A DNA stretch of 64,000 bases from Parasponia andersonii (lineage: Eukaryota; Streptophyta; Magnoliopsida; Rosales; Cannabaceae), in the NCBI GenBank assembly GCA_002914805.1, contig JXTB01000018.1:114419-178418 (forward strand), written 5' to 3'. The translations under genes were made by a program, and so were the position numbers. Positions 37,885 to 49,299 of the stretch are shown here, piece by piece (position 1 is the stretch's first letter; every line of letters starts with the position of its first letter). The notes below the pieces were generated by a model, which was given only the letters and a program-made list of their open reading frames with translations, did not search any database and was not told where the DNA came from.

Positions 37885-39043
37885 TCAAGCACTTTTTAAT
37901 CTACCCCTGGTGAGCAACAGATACCTTCTGATTGCAAGTATGAGAACCCAAGTAGTTTTGGTAATTTTTTCCTTGATCATCAAAAGCAATGCTGAACTCA
38001 AAACAGTCTTCAAGATTTGAGCCTGCAATCCCTTGAAGAAACCAAGTACCCCTTCTGATTTCCATATGGCATAAGAAACTCCAGACAATGTTTTTCGCGA
38101 CTTTGGCTGAGGTTTACTGGCTCCTTCATCATCTGGATCTGCAGCTTGTATCATGACCTTACACCTGTAGTCAGTAAACATTTACTTACATCCATAAATC
38201 AAGTTCATAAGTTATAGTTATCAGAGTTCAAGAAAACAATTATGCACCTGATTGCTGGATATGTCAGAAAGGTAGCAACACTCTTGGAGACTGCACCTAA
38301 CACAAATGCTGAAAAGGCCGAAAGAGCTTCAGGGGATGAACCCTTGTCCCGTTTATCCAGTTTTTCCCTCAGAAGTCTTTGTTTTAGTTGATCAAAAACT
38401 GTATACTGAAAGGTAACATAAGAAAAGAGTTACATTCTAAGAATTGAACCAAATAATCAATCATTTTCTCTTTTCAGCTCAAAAATCGTCAGGACAACAG
38501 ACCTGAATCGCAGGGTTTGAAGTCAGCAACAAGGAGATTCCAAGCCCATCAAATGCATCACTCCAAGTGCCCTCCGTAAGCGTCTTCCACAAGCCCTTGG
38601 ATTTTCCAAAGGCAGTTGTCTGCATCCTTGAGGAGGCTGTATCCAGGGGCTACACAGGAATAAAAGATAATTCAGAAAGTCTTAACACGAAACAACATAA
38701 CATGTCTATGATTTCGGGATGTTCACGAGCATAATGAAGTAGAAGAAACGACAGTTCAAATCCTATGGCGAGAGCAAGAAGTGGCCTACAACTTCACTTT
38801 GCTCAAAAGTGCAGCGAAATCGAGCATCATCTAACACTCAAAAAGCATACATTATAAGACAACAATAGCATATGCTCTATCGTAAATGGCAACCACAGTT
38901 CTCTGTTCCGCAATCTAACACCAACCCAGCAACTCAAAAATCTGCTAAACTCGACATTCTCAACACTGGAAATCCTTGGCTCTATGAGGCCCAGAACAAA
39001 TGATGGCATGATAAATTTTGCAATGCATCACAAAACATTCAAC

Positions 39044-39083
<40 letters not shown>

Positions 39084-39647
39084 GCTATACATAGCCTACT
39101 CATTCTCACCTGTGTCACAATCGCGGTACAAGCCCCAGCAGCGGCAGCCACAATCAAGTTTGCCTTGGTTCCAATCTTCTTAGCCCCACTCTTTTCTAGA
39201 TACAATCTTTTGAAGTAACTGTATCCATAAAAGTAAATGAACTGTGCAATGAAGGACTGCAAGTTCTTAGTCCCCAGTCCTTGGTATAGCGAAAGCACCT
39301 GACGATTAGATATGGCTTCCCACAACACATCAGAAAGGTTCCTACACAAGCCGCAAATGAATGACTTGAAAAGTCAGACAGACAAAAGCATGAATTCAAA
39401 CCCCCACACCCCACAAAAAGAGCCATTTCTAGATTGCCCTTTTGGAATCAGATATAAGCTTAAATTCAAAAGTCAAGCCAAAAATTAAATGATTTTTCCC
39501 AGATGTCCAAACATTTGGCTTTGATGAAATTAACAAAAAAGATACATAAATTCCCCGAAATCCTATAACATAGTCTTTGGCTCGGATCAAAGACAACAAA
39601 TCAAAATAATTAAAATTAAAACGATATATAAATATACGTATGTATAC

Positions 39648-39710
<63 letters not shown>

Positions 39711-39869
39711 GGGAGAGAGATTGGACCTGTATTTCTGGCGACCGTGGGCTCGAACCTCGGCTTGGTACCTGGTTTTGCAGGTGTCAAGAGGGTATAAGAT
39801 GGTGGTGCTGACGAGTGATCCTATGGCTCCGGAGGTTGCCTCTGATATGGACTCCAAATCAAGACCCAT
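37885..39869 (-). CDS. PNC: Peroxisomal adenine nucleotide carrier, 5 exons, 319 aa
   Basis: This mitochondrial-carrier-family protein sits in the peroxisome membrane and exchanges cytosolic ATP for AMP/ADP, feeding acyl-CoA activation for fatty-acid beta-oxidation in seedlings. Minus-strand exons read as 39869-39727, 39341-39110, 38649-38503, 38405-38248 and 38164-37885. All are GT-AG and in phase, giving 319 residues (Arabidopsis PNC1 and PNC2 are about 320). The start [19 protein letters not shown] is the first ATG of the frame. The three carrier repeats show [18 protein letters not shown] and YPAIRCKVM, the last lacking the usual acidic residue, as I remember in PNC proteins. The C-terminus [20 protein letters not shown] is also family-typical. 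Introns 1 and 2 carry microsatellites. Confidence 0.92.
39045..39083 (+). repeat. (TAA)n microsatellite in PNC intron 2
   Basis: About 13 uninterrupted ATA/TAA units just inside the donor of exon 2. Confidence 0.92.
39649..39707 (+). repeat. Compound (TA)n(GA)n microsatellite in PNC intron 1
   Basis: A TA run to 39670 passes directly into about 18 GA units, ending 20 bases from the exon 1 donor. Confidence 0.92.
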
Positions 39870-39963
39870 CTTCAATTCAATAGATCAGATTTTTCAACAC
39901 GCACCTATGTTTATATATATTTGTGTGTGTATATCATACATATATATATATATATGTACATAC

Positions 39964-39996
<33 letters not shown>

Positions 39997-40788
39997 GGTT
40001 GAGGAGGTGGTGGTAGAATCGAGTATGTAAACGTCCTGGGTCAGGCACATGAAATGGAGAATTTTGATGTGGAAGAGTGAGAAAACGACTCGTTTATGGT
40101 CAATCTTGGGGTAGACAAAACGAGGAAAAGGGTGAACAATCAAAGGATTGGCGTTTTCTCGCGATTTGAATAACGTGATATGGTTTTATTCACCGTCCAG
40201 ATCGACCCACCTACCCTTTCCTTCCTCGTCTTTCGCCGGCGCGCCGCGGGTCCCAGTTTTTAACTCTACTGTTCTGTAATTCGACGGCGGTTAAAATCAC
40301 TGTCTAATAGATGACACTGATTTTTGTTGGCTTGTTCAAGCCGATCCGACCATTATTCATTAAGCCATTGGGCCGATTCTTGCTTCTAGATTTTGCTTTT
40401 ATTTGTTTTTTTAGTATTTTTGTAAGTTATCTTCAGTAGATTTAAAAAATTATTATGTAATCGTTATTTTAAAATTTTAAAAAATAAAAATATTTTTTAA
40501 AGTCGATTATTCTGTTATAGTACAAATTATTTAAAATAATATTTTATAATTTTATAAATTCTATTTACTTGATGCTTAAATTCTTTTTCTCACAGTTACA
40601 TCATATATATAGCACAACACATCAAACTAGACTTCTGTGGCTGTTATTATAAATTAGGGTTGTCAAAAATCTCCACAAAATTACGAAGTTACCAAAGTCA
40701 TGACGATTAATTGCACAACAAATCGCTGGTTAATTTTGTTTGCGGTGCGAGTTGGAGTTCAACATATACACTTCATTTATATAATTTT
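39870..40788. other. PNC upstream region and spacer to element B
   Basis: A second compound (TA)n(GA)n tract lies at about 39940-39998 in the probable 5' UTR of the PNC gene. A GC-rich patch (around 40228-40250) fits the promoter. From about 40400 the sequence is AT-rich with nothing recognised. Confidence 0.55.
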
Positions 40789-41851
40789 TGTTTTGAGATT
40801 TTCTCAACTTTTGGGATTAATCCTAAAATGAGAATCAGTAATAACTAAGCATGAGATTAACAAATCCTAAGTTAGCCTACTTAAACTACAAATCAGCATA
40901 AGAGAGATGACATCAACTCAAAAAAACGACGTGTAGCTTGGCTAGAACCACATGTTGTTTAAGCCCTTTTTCCACCCATACTTGAACTACAAGTCGTTGG
41001 AGCTAGACTACACATCACTTGGCGCCAAACTACGTCCCGTTTTGAAGCATTTCCCTTTGTGCACAAGCTGTCCAATGATTCTAGAAGACTCTAGAAGTCT
41101 CTAACTTGTGACCAAAAGTCCTGTAGCTACAAGTACTTGATGCCTAAGTACTTCTATATTAAACTAGTTTAAGAGCTTGATACCTAATCCTTTTATCCAT
41201 TAAGATAAGTTAGCTAATAGACACTTGACACCTTATTCTTTTATAGTAAGTTCACTTGTTGTACAAGGCATTCTTTGCCTATAAATTGAGGGGTAATGCC
41301 CTTATTTGTAAGCTAATGAGCATACATAATCTATAATACAATACCTTTTTTTCCTTTATTCTCTTAAAACGTGCTTTTTTTCTCTCTTGATCTCTCTCTT
41401 TGGTGTCCATTTTTCTCTAGTATTCATCCGTGGCTCTCACCACCTCTCATCCTTAATATACTTCTTTTATTAAATCACCAATACCACCATTATACCGTTT
41501 TCATTTCATTCAACCCGTGACCCAAACATCACCACCACCACCACCATCTTTTTTTTTTTTTTTTTTTTTTTTCTTCTATCCGAGGCCCAATTCTTCTAAA
41601 ACTATTGTCGTCACCATCATTTATTCTTCTCTCAACCCATGGCTATACTAACATTACCAATATTACCACCCTTTGGCGTTTGTTTTCAATTCATAGCTAA
41701 GTTCTTATTCCTTCTCTACTTGTATCTTCACATATACATATTTTTATCCTATCTTTATACATATAGTTGCATGCATCTTGTTGTATTTTATTTACTTATA
41801 TTTAGCTCTTCTTTTGGGTTTATCTGTAACTAATTTCTAGTAATTTTTATC

Positions 41852-41882
<31 letters not shown>

Positions 41883-42712
41883 CACGTACCTATCTTCATA
41901 TGTCCCTGTAAAATTTGATCAACAAGTCTCTTTGCTATTGGTATTTTCCTAAATATTCATATAGGCCTAAATATTTTCATATATCTATTTCTAAGCCCAC
42001 ACTTATTTATTCACATATCCTAGGCCTAACAATTATCTTGCATCATTTTCAATCTCATAAATAGTTTTATATTATTTTCTTGCTAGTCAATTATTTTTAT
42101 ATCATTTTCTATTATCTTATTATTTTTACATTACTATTTCTACTAACTTGTTTTACAAACTTCCTCATATACAGTCTTCAACCCTTGCACTTCAGTGATT
42201 TGTGGGCCCTGAGTTACTTTGTCGAACTCCGTTCTTGACTTGTTGTACAAGTTTAGGACTTTATGTTCTCTCATAATTCTTCACTTATTATTTCTGCTAT
42301 TATTATTATTATTATCTCTAATGCTTTTATCTTCTATATTTGTCTTCTAGTTGACATTATGGTTGGTTTATTCTCCTATGTCAACTAAACCTTTTATTAT
42401 TATTGTATTATTATATTACTGTCGATTCGTAAACTAGTTATCCCTACAATCGCCTACGTACAAACACACCGTAGGAAGTGTCGTTTTTTATTGTGACCGC
42501 CTAGTGATAACACTTATGTTATTATTAAGCCATTATTGTTATTATTGTTATTATATTATAAGTATGTTATCCCTGCAACTGCTAATGTGACAAGGAAGCT
42601 GTAGGATACTTATAAAGACATCGTGTGAAGTGTCGTTCTTTATTGTGATCACCTATCGGGACTTCGATATGTAGTATCAACGTTGTGATAACACTTACGT
42701 TATTATTAAGCA

Positions 42713-42752
<40 letters not shown>

Positions 42753-42967
42753 TGTAAGTATATTATCCGTGTAACTGCTAACGTGATAAGAAAGCTGTGG
42801 GAATTGACCGTCTATCAAGACTTCGATACGTGGATAGTATTGTGATAACTCTTATAGTTGTGCACTCTTTGTAATCTAACCATAATCTCAGTTATTCTCT
42901 ACTTTACTTTAATCAATCACAGGTCTAATTAATTAATCAGAACACGAGGTTTGATCCCGAATATTAA
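40789..42967 (+). repeat. 5' LTR of element B (~2.2 kb)
   Basis: It starts TGTTTTGAGATT and aligns with 60673-62578. It contains a TATA box with downstream leader (TATAAATT, 41280-41287), a TTA microsatellite (42711-42751), and two copies of a ~200-bp block around TATCCCTGCAACTGC. Its right end is set by the primer-site-like sequence and is good to a few bases; a terminal CA is not obvious. Confidence 0.8.
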
Positions 42968-42969
42968 AA

Positions 42970-42986
42970 GGCGACTCTGCTAGGGA
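42970..42986 (+). other. Primer-binding-site-like sequence of element B
   Basis: GGCGACTCTGCTAGGGA directly follows the LTR. It resembles the TGGCGACTC-type site that I recall for Ogre elements (Arg tRNA primer). The first T is missing here. The second copy is at 62582-62598. Confidence 0.6.
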
Positions 42987-43074
42987 GTAACCAAAGGGAA
43001 ACTGACGTTTCTTTAGGATTCCCAAGATCCACAAGTGTATCTTGTCACCTTACCTATTTCGTTTCTCAACATCC

Positions 43075-43545
43075 GGCAATGTACTGTTACTCTACTCATT
43101 TCATTTCTTAAGCATCCGATAGTATATTGTTACTCTGCATGTTTCATTTTTCAGCATCCGATGGTGTACTGTTACTCTGCCAATTTCATTTTCAACACTT
43201 AACAATATGCTGTTACTCCGTCCGACATACTGTTACTCTGCCTATTTCATTTCTCGATACTTAGTGGTGTGCCGTTACTCTATCTAGTGTACCATTATTC
43301 TGTCCATCTAATTTCTTTTACACTATAATTCTGCTTATTTCGCTTCTTGAAACTCAGCTGTTGCCTCCCCATAAAATGTATTATTGCCAAAATTCATTTT
43401 TCAAATACTTCCTTTCTTGTTGTTGAAATTCTATTTCCCAAAGTACCTTATTTCTTGTTGTTAAAATTCCATTTCTTAAATATTCCTTTCTTGTTATTGA
43501 AATTCTATTTCTTAAATACTTTTTTTTTTCTTGTTGTTGAAATTT
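43075..43545 (+). repeat. Imperfect short repeats in the element B leader
   Basis: From about 43075 to 43320 the motif TGTACTGTTACTCTG plus TTTCATTT recurs every ~45-60 bases. From 43410 to 43545 the motif TTTCTTGTTGTTGAAATTC recurs about four times with a period near 40. The same blocks recur at 62700-63060 in shorter form. Confidence 0.7.
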
Positions 43546-43591
43546 CACTCCAACAACATTATTGTTAAAGTTTTATCGTCCCTTTTCCAAA

Positions 43592-44950
43592 ATGGATAGT
43601 CAACAACAACATCCTCAATAGCAGTAACAATAAAAACCCTCCAACATTGAGTTGGCTAATGCAGTCAATAGCTTGGCCAATTCACTCAATGATCTTAGAC
43701 GATCCCAAGGAGAGATACAAGCATCTTATGCCCAAATCCTACAATGATTAACTGGAGAAAGAAAATCGAATGAAGTTGAATCTTCTACTCCAACTCTTGA
43801 CCCAAGTGGTATTCCGCTTGTTACAACGAACCAAAGTGCTACTATACCCGGAGTTAGTGGAAATACTGCCATCACTACACTAAGTGATACTGGCAACACC
43901 TCTTCACTAAATTTTATTACCAATGAGCAATTACAAGAAATGTTCAACATAAAGCTGAAAGAGCCTGTAGAAGTGTAGCAGCAATAAAATTCTAACCTCC
44001 ATATCTTGCTTGGATTATTTTAAAGCTATATTCAAAGGACTATGTTAGCCCTTCATTCAAGAAAGTTAATGGCAAAAGTGGCAATGCTAGAGAACATATC
44101 ATCAGTTTCCTTAATGATTTTGGAGTTCATGCCTCTGACCATGATCTCCATTTGAGAAAATTCTCTAAGTTTTTTATCGATAGAGCCTATTCATGATTTG
44201 TCAACCTACCAGTTGGCAGTATTATCACTTGGAAAAAAATTGTAATAGTTTTCTGCTTTTAATTCTTTGTAGCAGAATAAATCTTGGATTGATACTCTGA
44301 AGCAATAAGAAAATGAGTCTCTTTCTCACTTTGTATGGATATTCAAAAAAAATTCCTCTTAATTGTACAAAGATTGTACTTGAAAGAGGACTCATTTGTA
44401 TGTACATCAATAGAATATTGACCCCATATCAAATTCACATTGAAAAATCATGTCATCACTAATTTTGTTGACTTGATGTTTCGAGTTAACAACACTAAAG
44501 CTTCTATGTCCCAAATGTATGTGCCAACTCCTGTCCAGATGATGCGTTTTCAAGTTACAACCAAAGCCACACCTTAAAAATAAAAGAGGAAGATAGTTAT
44601 GGTTGATTAACACCGACCATCAAGGAGAGATCAAAATATTCCGCCGGTGATCCTGTTCACCAATGAGCAAATTGACATACTTGTTCAAGCTTGGATAGAA
44701 GATGACGATCTAATTTGTCTACCCAACACCAGGCCACTAACACCAGAATAGTTAACAGCCTCAATAGTTGACATTCTTGTTCAAGCTTGGATAGAAGATG
44801 AAGATCTAATTTATTCCACCGTAGGATTGGCCATCCTACTTTTGAGTGTTACAAAGTTAGAAGATATTTTTGATCAAAAATCAAAGAGGTGAAATATTGC
44901 ATGACAATGAACAAGAGAGAGTAGAGGTCAACCTATTTCCAAGGCATGGA
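43592..44950 (+). pseudogene. gag remnant of element B
   Basis: The frame starts with an ATG at 43592 (MDSQQQHPQ) and has TAG/TAA in the Gln-rich start. It continues with IELANAVNSLANSLNDLRRS, then a gag core ending in RAYS.FVNLPVGSI.TW (about 44160-44235) and SHFVWIFKKNSLNCTKIV (44320 on). A zinc-finger trace FHRRIGHPTFECYK begins at 44814. A 45-bp stretch is duplicated (44672 and 44768). Several frame breaks are present. Confidence 0.8.
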
Positions 44951-45551
44951 GGTGACTAAGTGAGAATGTGCATTATCAAAGAATGCTCGAAAATAGACCT
45001 AGCCTAGGAAACTTCCTTCAAAGAACAAGAAATAGATGACATAATGCATAACCTCACAAATTCTTAAGTGTTCAAAAATCTTTTTAGCACTCCCGAGTTC
45101 AATATTGAGGCGTGATGAGAAGCCACTATTACTTTATTCAAGATCTCTCCGAACTTCAGTTCATAATGCTGTGTCATCAATCACGTAGTAAAGTGAACCA
45201 CTAAAAGTAGTGCAGATACAATTACCTTCTCTGCAAAACATGTAAAAGCCCTACATCTATTCCATAACAAACCACTCTATATAGAGGCTAAGGTGAACAA
45301 ATTGTTTCTCAAGCGTGCCCTTATTGACAATGGCTCTTCTATCAACCTTATGCCATTAAGTACTTTCAAGGCTGCTGCTATCCTTGATAACAAGCTAGTC
45401 CTTCAGACAATACCCTTGGTGACTTTTGCTTCTGACACCTTTAACACCAAGGGTTGTGTTAACGTGGATTTACAAATTAGTCCTATCAAAACATCCACTA
45501 AATTCTGTGTCATTGATGTGAATGTCCCTTATCACATTTTGATTGGAAGAC

Positions 45552-47046
45552 TAATAAGTGTATTTTACACTTATCTTTACTATTTTTTCGAGCTTAAGAA
45601 TTACTCATCTTTGAGTTCTTTTTACTTGTTTTGTTGTTTTTGATGCATATTTCAGGTGAGGAAGAAACTGAAATATGGAAGAAACTGGGAAAAACTGGGA
45701 AAAACTGGGAAGAAACTGAAATATGTTTTTCATAGTAGTGTGTAGCAGCGCCAATAATATGGAAGAAACTGGGAAAAACTGAGTATTGTAGCACTAAGTT
45801 AGTGTTGCAGCTCTAGAAGCCCCAGAGACTTGGCATTGTGATGCCATTCTACAGTGCTGCGGTGCTGGATAATTAATCCTGTGGTGCCTAGTGCTAGGTG
45901 ATAACTCCCGTGGCAATACAGTGCCACACCTATAGTGTTGTAGTATCATCCCTTATGTATTATGGCATTGCAGCACCATAGTTCAGTGCTGCAGCAGTAC
46001 CTGCTCGTCTGTCTTGGCACCACAATGCCACAAAGTATATGAGAATCGTGACTGGTTGGCTTTTTCTATATAAACTCTCTTACACTCATCTGAAGAGGGG
46101 ACAGAAGGAGGATGGAAAAACCTTAGCAGTAAAAGTTTAAGAGAGTTTGAGAAAGAGAAACAACAAGGAGTAGAAGGAATCAGGAGGATTCAAGAGGAGA
46201 CTAGCAGATTGAACAAGCTTCAAGAAGTTTTTCTATCTTTCCTCTATTTATTCTTTTATTTTTCTATTGTGGACATGGATCAACTATATCAGTTTTGTTG
46301 TGTTTTTCTTTGCATAATTATGAACAAAACTCTTGCTCTAAGTATGTAATCAAACCTCTAATTTAATTTAATTGCTCTATTTTCCTCATTTATCCTTAAA
46401 TTAATTGTTCTATCTTTTGCTTAATGCCTCTGTTTATTTGGTCAGTAAACTGATTGTTGTGTGTGTAATCTATATAAACTTGGAAAGGAGAGTGTAGATT
46501 TGGACATAAGTTGAACAACATAGGATTGCCTAGTATAAGGTGAGTTTACATGGGATAGGAATATACTTATGTAGCTTAGGTAACCTTGTATAGGAATTAT
46601 CAAGTCTAATGAGTTTAATCAATTTATGTTAAGATTAACATACTATCTTGTTTTAACATTTTCACCTATATTTTGGAAAGGAATTTGTGAATAAATTTGA
46701 GTTCATGGTTGTTAATTCTAAGTGGATGATTGAACGGTGAAGAAAACTAGTAATTGAAGGTTTTAAAGGAGAGATTACATCCCTAGGTTTTATTTCATTA
46801 TTGTAAAACTACCGTTGGTTGTTTGGTGTTAATTTTTGTTAATTTCATTTATATTGAATTTGCATTGTAGTTTTAGTTCACAAAATCCATTTATTGTTGT
46901 TTGGATAAATTGTCAACTAATTACGGTTAGTACTTACCATTTGTAAATTATTTGCTCCTCCTGGGATTCGATACTTACTTACCATCTATATTACTTGTCG
47001 TGACCCGTATACTTGTGGTGTTTGGTATGTCAGAAATAGCCCAACA
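45552..47046 (+). mobile_element. Solo LTR (1.5 kb) inserted in the protease of element B
   Basis: It starts TAATAAGTGTATTTTACACT (TG to TA at the first bases) and ends AGCCCAACA. Flanks are AAGAC (45547-45551) and GAGAC (47047-47051), a 5-bp target duplication with one mismatch. No coding sequence is inside. A promoter-like TATATAAA is at 46067-46074, after a region rich in small palindromes around GTGCTGCAG (45780-46035). It is an LTR left after recombination between two LTRs of another family. Confidence 0.82.
46067..46074 (+). promoter_or_regulatory. TATA box of the solo LTR
   Basis: TATATAAA followed by CTCTCTTACACTC, in the middle of the LTR as expected for its U3/R border. Confidence 0.6.
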
Positions 47047-47519
47047 GAGACCATAGCTTCATTAACATCATGTAGTACCTTTTACCCTCCACCAGTGCGT
47101 AAAAGCCTTCAAAGGTAAAAAGAAAGTCACGATTCCAGCCACCAAGGCTCCTTCAGTGAAAGGAGAAATTTTCTCAATAGAATCTACCCTATATGAGGAT
47201 CTCGCCGAAAGTATCAATGCTACAAGGCCTCGTGGTATCAGTTTGGTGATGCAGCCAATACATCTTCTCAGGACATAGAGGCAGATCCAGTCACTCCTAA
47301 AAGGGTCTTAATTTGAAAAGGCACCATTCTTGACGCTCGAACTATATACGGTTTTTGAAAGTATGGCGAGGTCAGCAATGGCCTCGCAAGTTCTCAAACA
47401 GAGAATGGCGAAGGGATAGAGGCAATTCCCCTCGCACCTGACAAGATGCAAGATGAGTCTTCAAACCCGCAAGATGGATTGAAAAAGATTAACTTGGGTA
47501 TCAAAGGAGAGGAAAAACC

Positions 47520-48950
47520 ACCTTTTATCTCACTTAATTTGGACTCTGAATTTGAAGCTGCTCTATTCTCACTCCTTAAAAAATATTGAGATTTCTTTGC
47601 TTGGTCTTATGAATATATGCCAGGGCTTAGTAGTAAGTTAATCACCCATAAAATTGGTACTGATCCCACTATTAAACTTGTGAAGCAAGCAACCAGAAAT
47701 TTTAGCACTCACATCCAGCTCTAAATTCAAAACGAAGTCCAGAAGCTTCTTAATGCAGGGTTCATCCGATCTTGTGTCCATACTATTTGGCTAGCTAATA
47801 TCATTCCTGTTAAGAAGAAGAATGGTCAAATTCGAATTTCCATCGACTTTCGTGATCTGAATAAAGCATGCCCAAAAGATGACTTCCCGCTTCCGAACCT
47901 CGACATGCTCATCGACACCACGGCTAATCATGAAATGTTCTCTTTTATGGACGAATTTAGTGGCTATAATCAAATTAAAATGGATCAAAAAGCTGTAATC
48001 AAGACTACGTTTCACACTCCTTTTGGGAATTTTTACTATATTGTCATGCCATTCAGTCTAAAGAATGCCGGTGCCACATATCAGTAGGCTATGACCATTA
48101 TATTCTATGATATGATTCACGATTATGTCAAGGACTATATCAGTCAAGTACAGGAAACAAGAGACGCACATCAACCACTTAAGAAGAGTATTTCAATGCT
48201 GTCAACAATACAACCTCAAAATAAATCTGCTAAAATGTGCATTTAGTGTCTCCAATGGCAAGTTTCTTGGCTTTATGGTGTACAAAAATGGTATCAGAAT
48301 TGATGATGACAAGACCAAAGCTATAGTCAACATATCTTGGCCCCGAGACCTTAAGCAATTAAGACAATTCATTAGGAAGGTTTCTTATCTCCGAAGATTT
48401 ATTCCCGCATTCGCCACCATCATCAAGCCTCTACACCAACTCATTAAGAAGTCGGTAGAATTTAAGTGAGAACTAAAGCATGAGCATGCATTTGATGAAA
48501 TCAAGAAAATTCTTACTCATCCACAAGTCATGATCACTCCATCCCTAGGAATAGAACTGCTCCTCTATTTGTCTACTTATGATGAAGTAGTTAGGGTATT
48601 CATAGCACAAGAATCTGATGGGCAAGAGAAACCATTCTGCTATCTTAGTTGACTGCTCAAGAGTCAGAGAAAAATTATCCCTTCAACGATAAAATTTTTG
48701 TTACACTAGCCTATGCAATACAAAAAATTTGACATTACATGCTCACTCACAAAATAAAGGTGATCACCAACTCCAACCTGATTAAAATCTTCCTTCAGAA
48801 GCCCATTCTCAATAGGAGATATACTAAATAGATACTTTTGCTTAGCGATCTAGACATATTGGTGGAAAAACCAAAAGTAATCAAGAGTCAAGCCTTGGCT
48901 GAATTACTCAAATATATCAAACAGACTCTTGATGAAGAAGTACTCTTAGT
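47520..48950 (+). pseudogene. Reverse transcriptase and first RNase H of element B
   Basis: Visible motifs are VKKKNGQIRISIDFRDLNKA, CPKDDFPLPNLD, FMDEFSGYNQIKMD, TTFHTPFGNFYYIVMPFSLK and NAGATYQ (then TAG). The catalytic box reads DYVKDYI where the family has YVDD, so the first catalytic Asp is lost. The thumb and connection region is open at 48125-48469 (LKCAFSVSNGKFLGFMV). RNase H traces follow to about 48950. Stops and at least one frameshift separate the parts. Confidence 0.9.
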
Positions 48951-48954
48951 GGAA

Positions 48955-49230
48955 AATAAAGAAGACGATTGGACACCATACTTCGATGGTGCCGCAACTC
49001 ACAACGAATAAGGCACCAAGATTGTACATACTAATTGTCATGGAGAAGTCTTCAAGAAAGGCATTAAATTGGCCTTTCCTTGCTCCAACAATGAAGCTGA
49101 GTATGAGGCTTTAGCTATTGGCCTAGACTTGGCCAACGATATAAACTCTGCTCAAATATTGAGAAAAAAATTCGAAAGAACCTCCACGATTTTGCCGACT
49201 ATAAACTAGAGTATATTCCTCGGTCATAAA
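48955..49230 (+). pseudogene. Second RNase H of element B, truncated
   Basis: The start reads DDWTPYFDGAATHNE, where the family has FDG(A/S), and continues to FPCSNNEAEYEALAIGLDLAN. The following part with the third catalytic Asp is deleted, since IN.AQILRKKF follows at once. The domain again places the element in the Tat clade. Confidence 0.8.
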
Positions 49231-49299
49231 ATAAGTACGCTAATGCTCTTCCCACTTTAGTACTCAAGATCATCCTAACCAAAGAATATCTCATTCAAA

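Larger units (their letters stand above)
45290..47160 (+). pseudogene. Retropepsin-like protease of element B, split by a solo LTR
   Basis: The first part (45290-45551) carries the active-site motif ALIDNGSSINLMPLSTF and ends in YHILIGR. The expected next strand, R-P-x-L-H-x-H-H-V-V-P-x-T-L-H-Q, resumes at 47047 after the inserted LTR, with TAG and TAA at two positions. The frame then continues as VKAFKGKKK. Confidence 0.85.

Noticed and set aside
39640..40002. Open frames made of Tyr-Ile and Arg-Glu repeats
   Set aside because: They are translations of TA and GA microsatellites in the PNC intron and leader.
41639..41833. Open frame MAILTLPILPP..., also present at 61511-61735
   Set aside because: Conserved only because it lies in the two LTR copies; hydrophobic, diverges into repeats, no known LTR protein.
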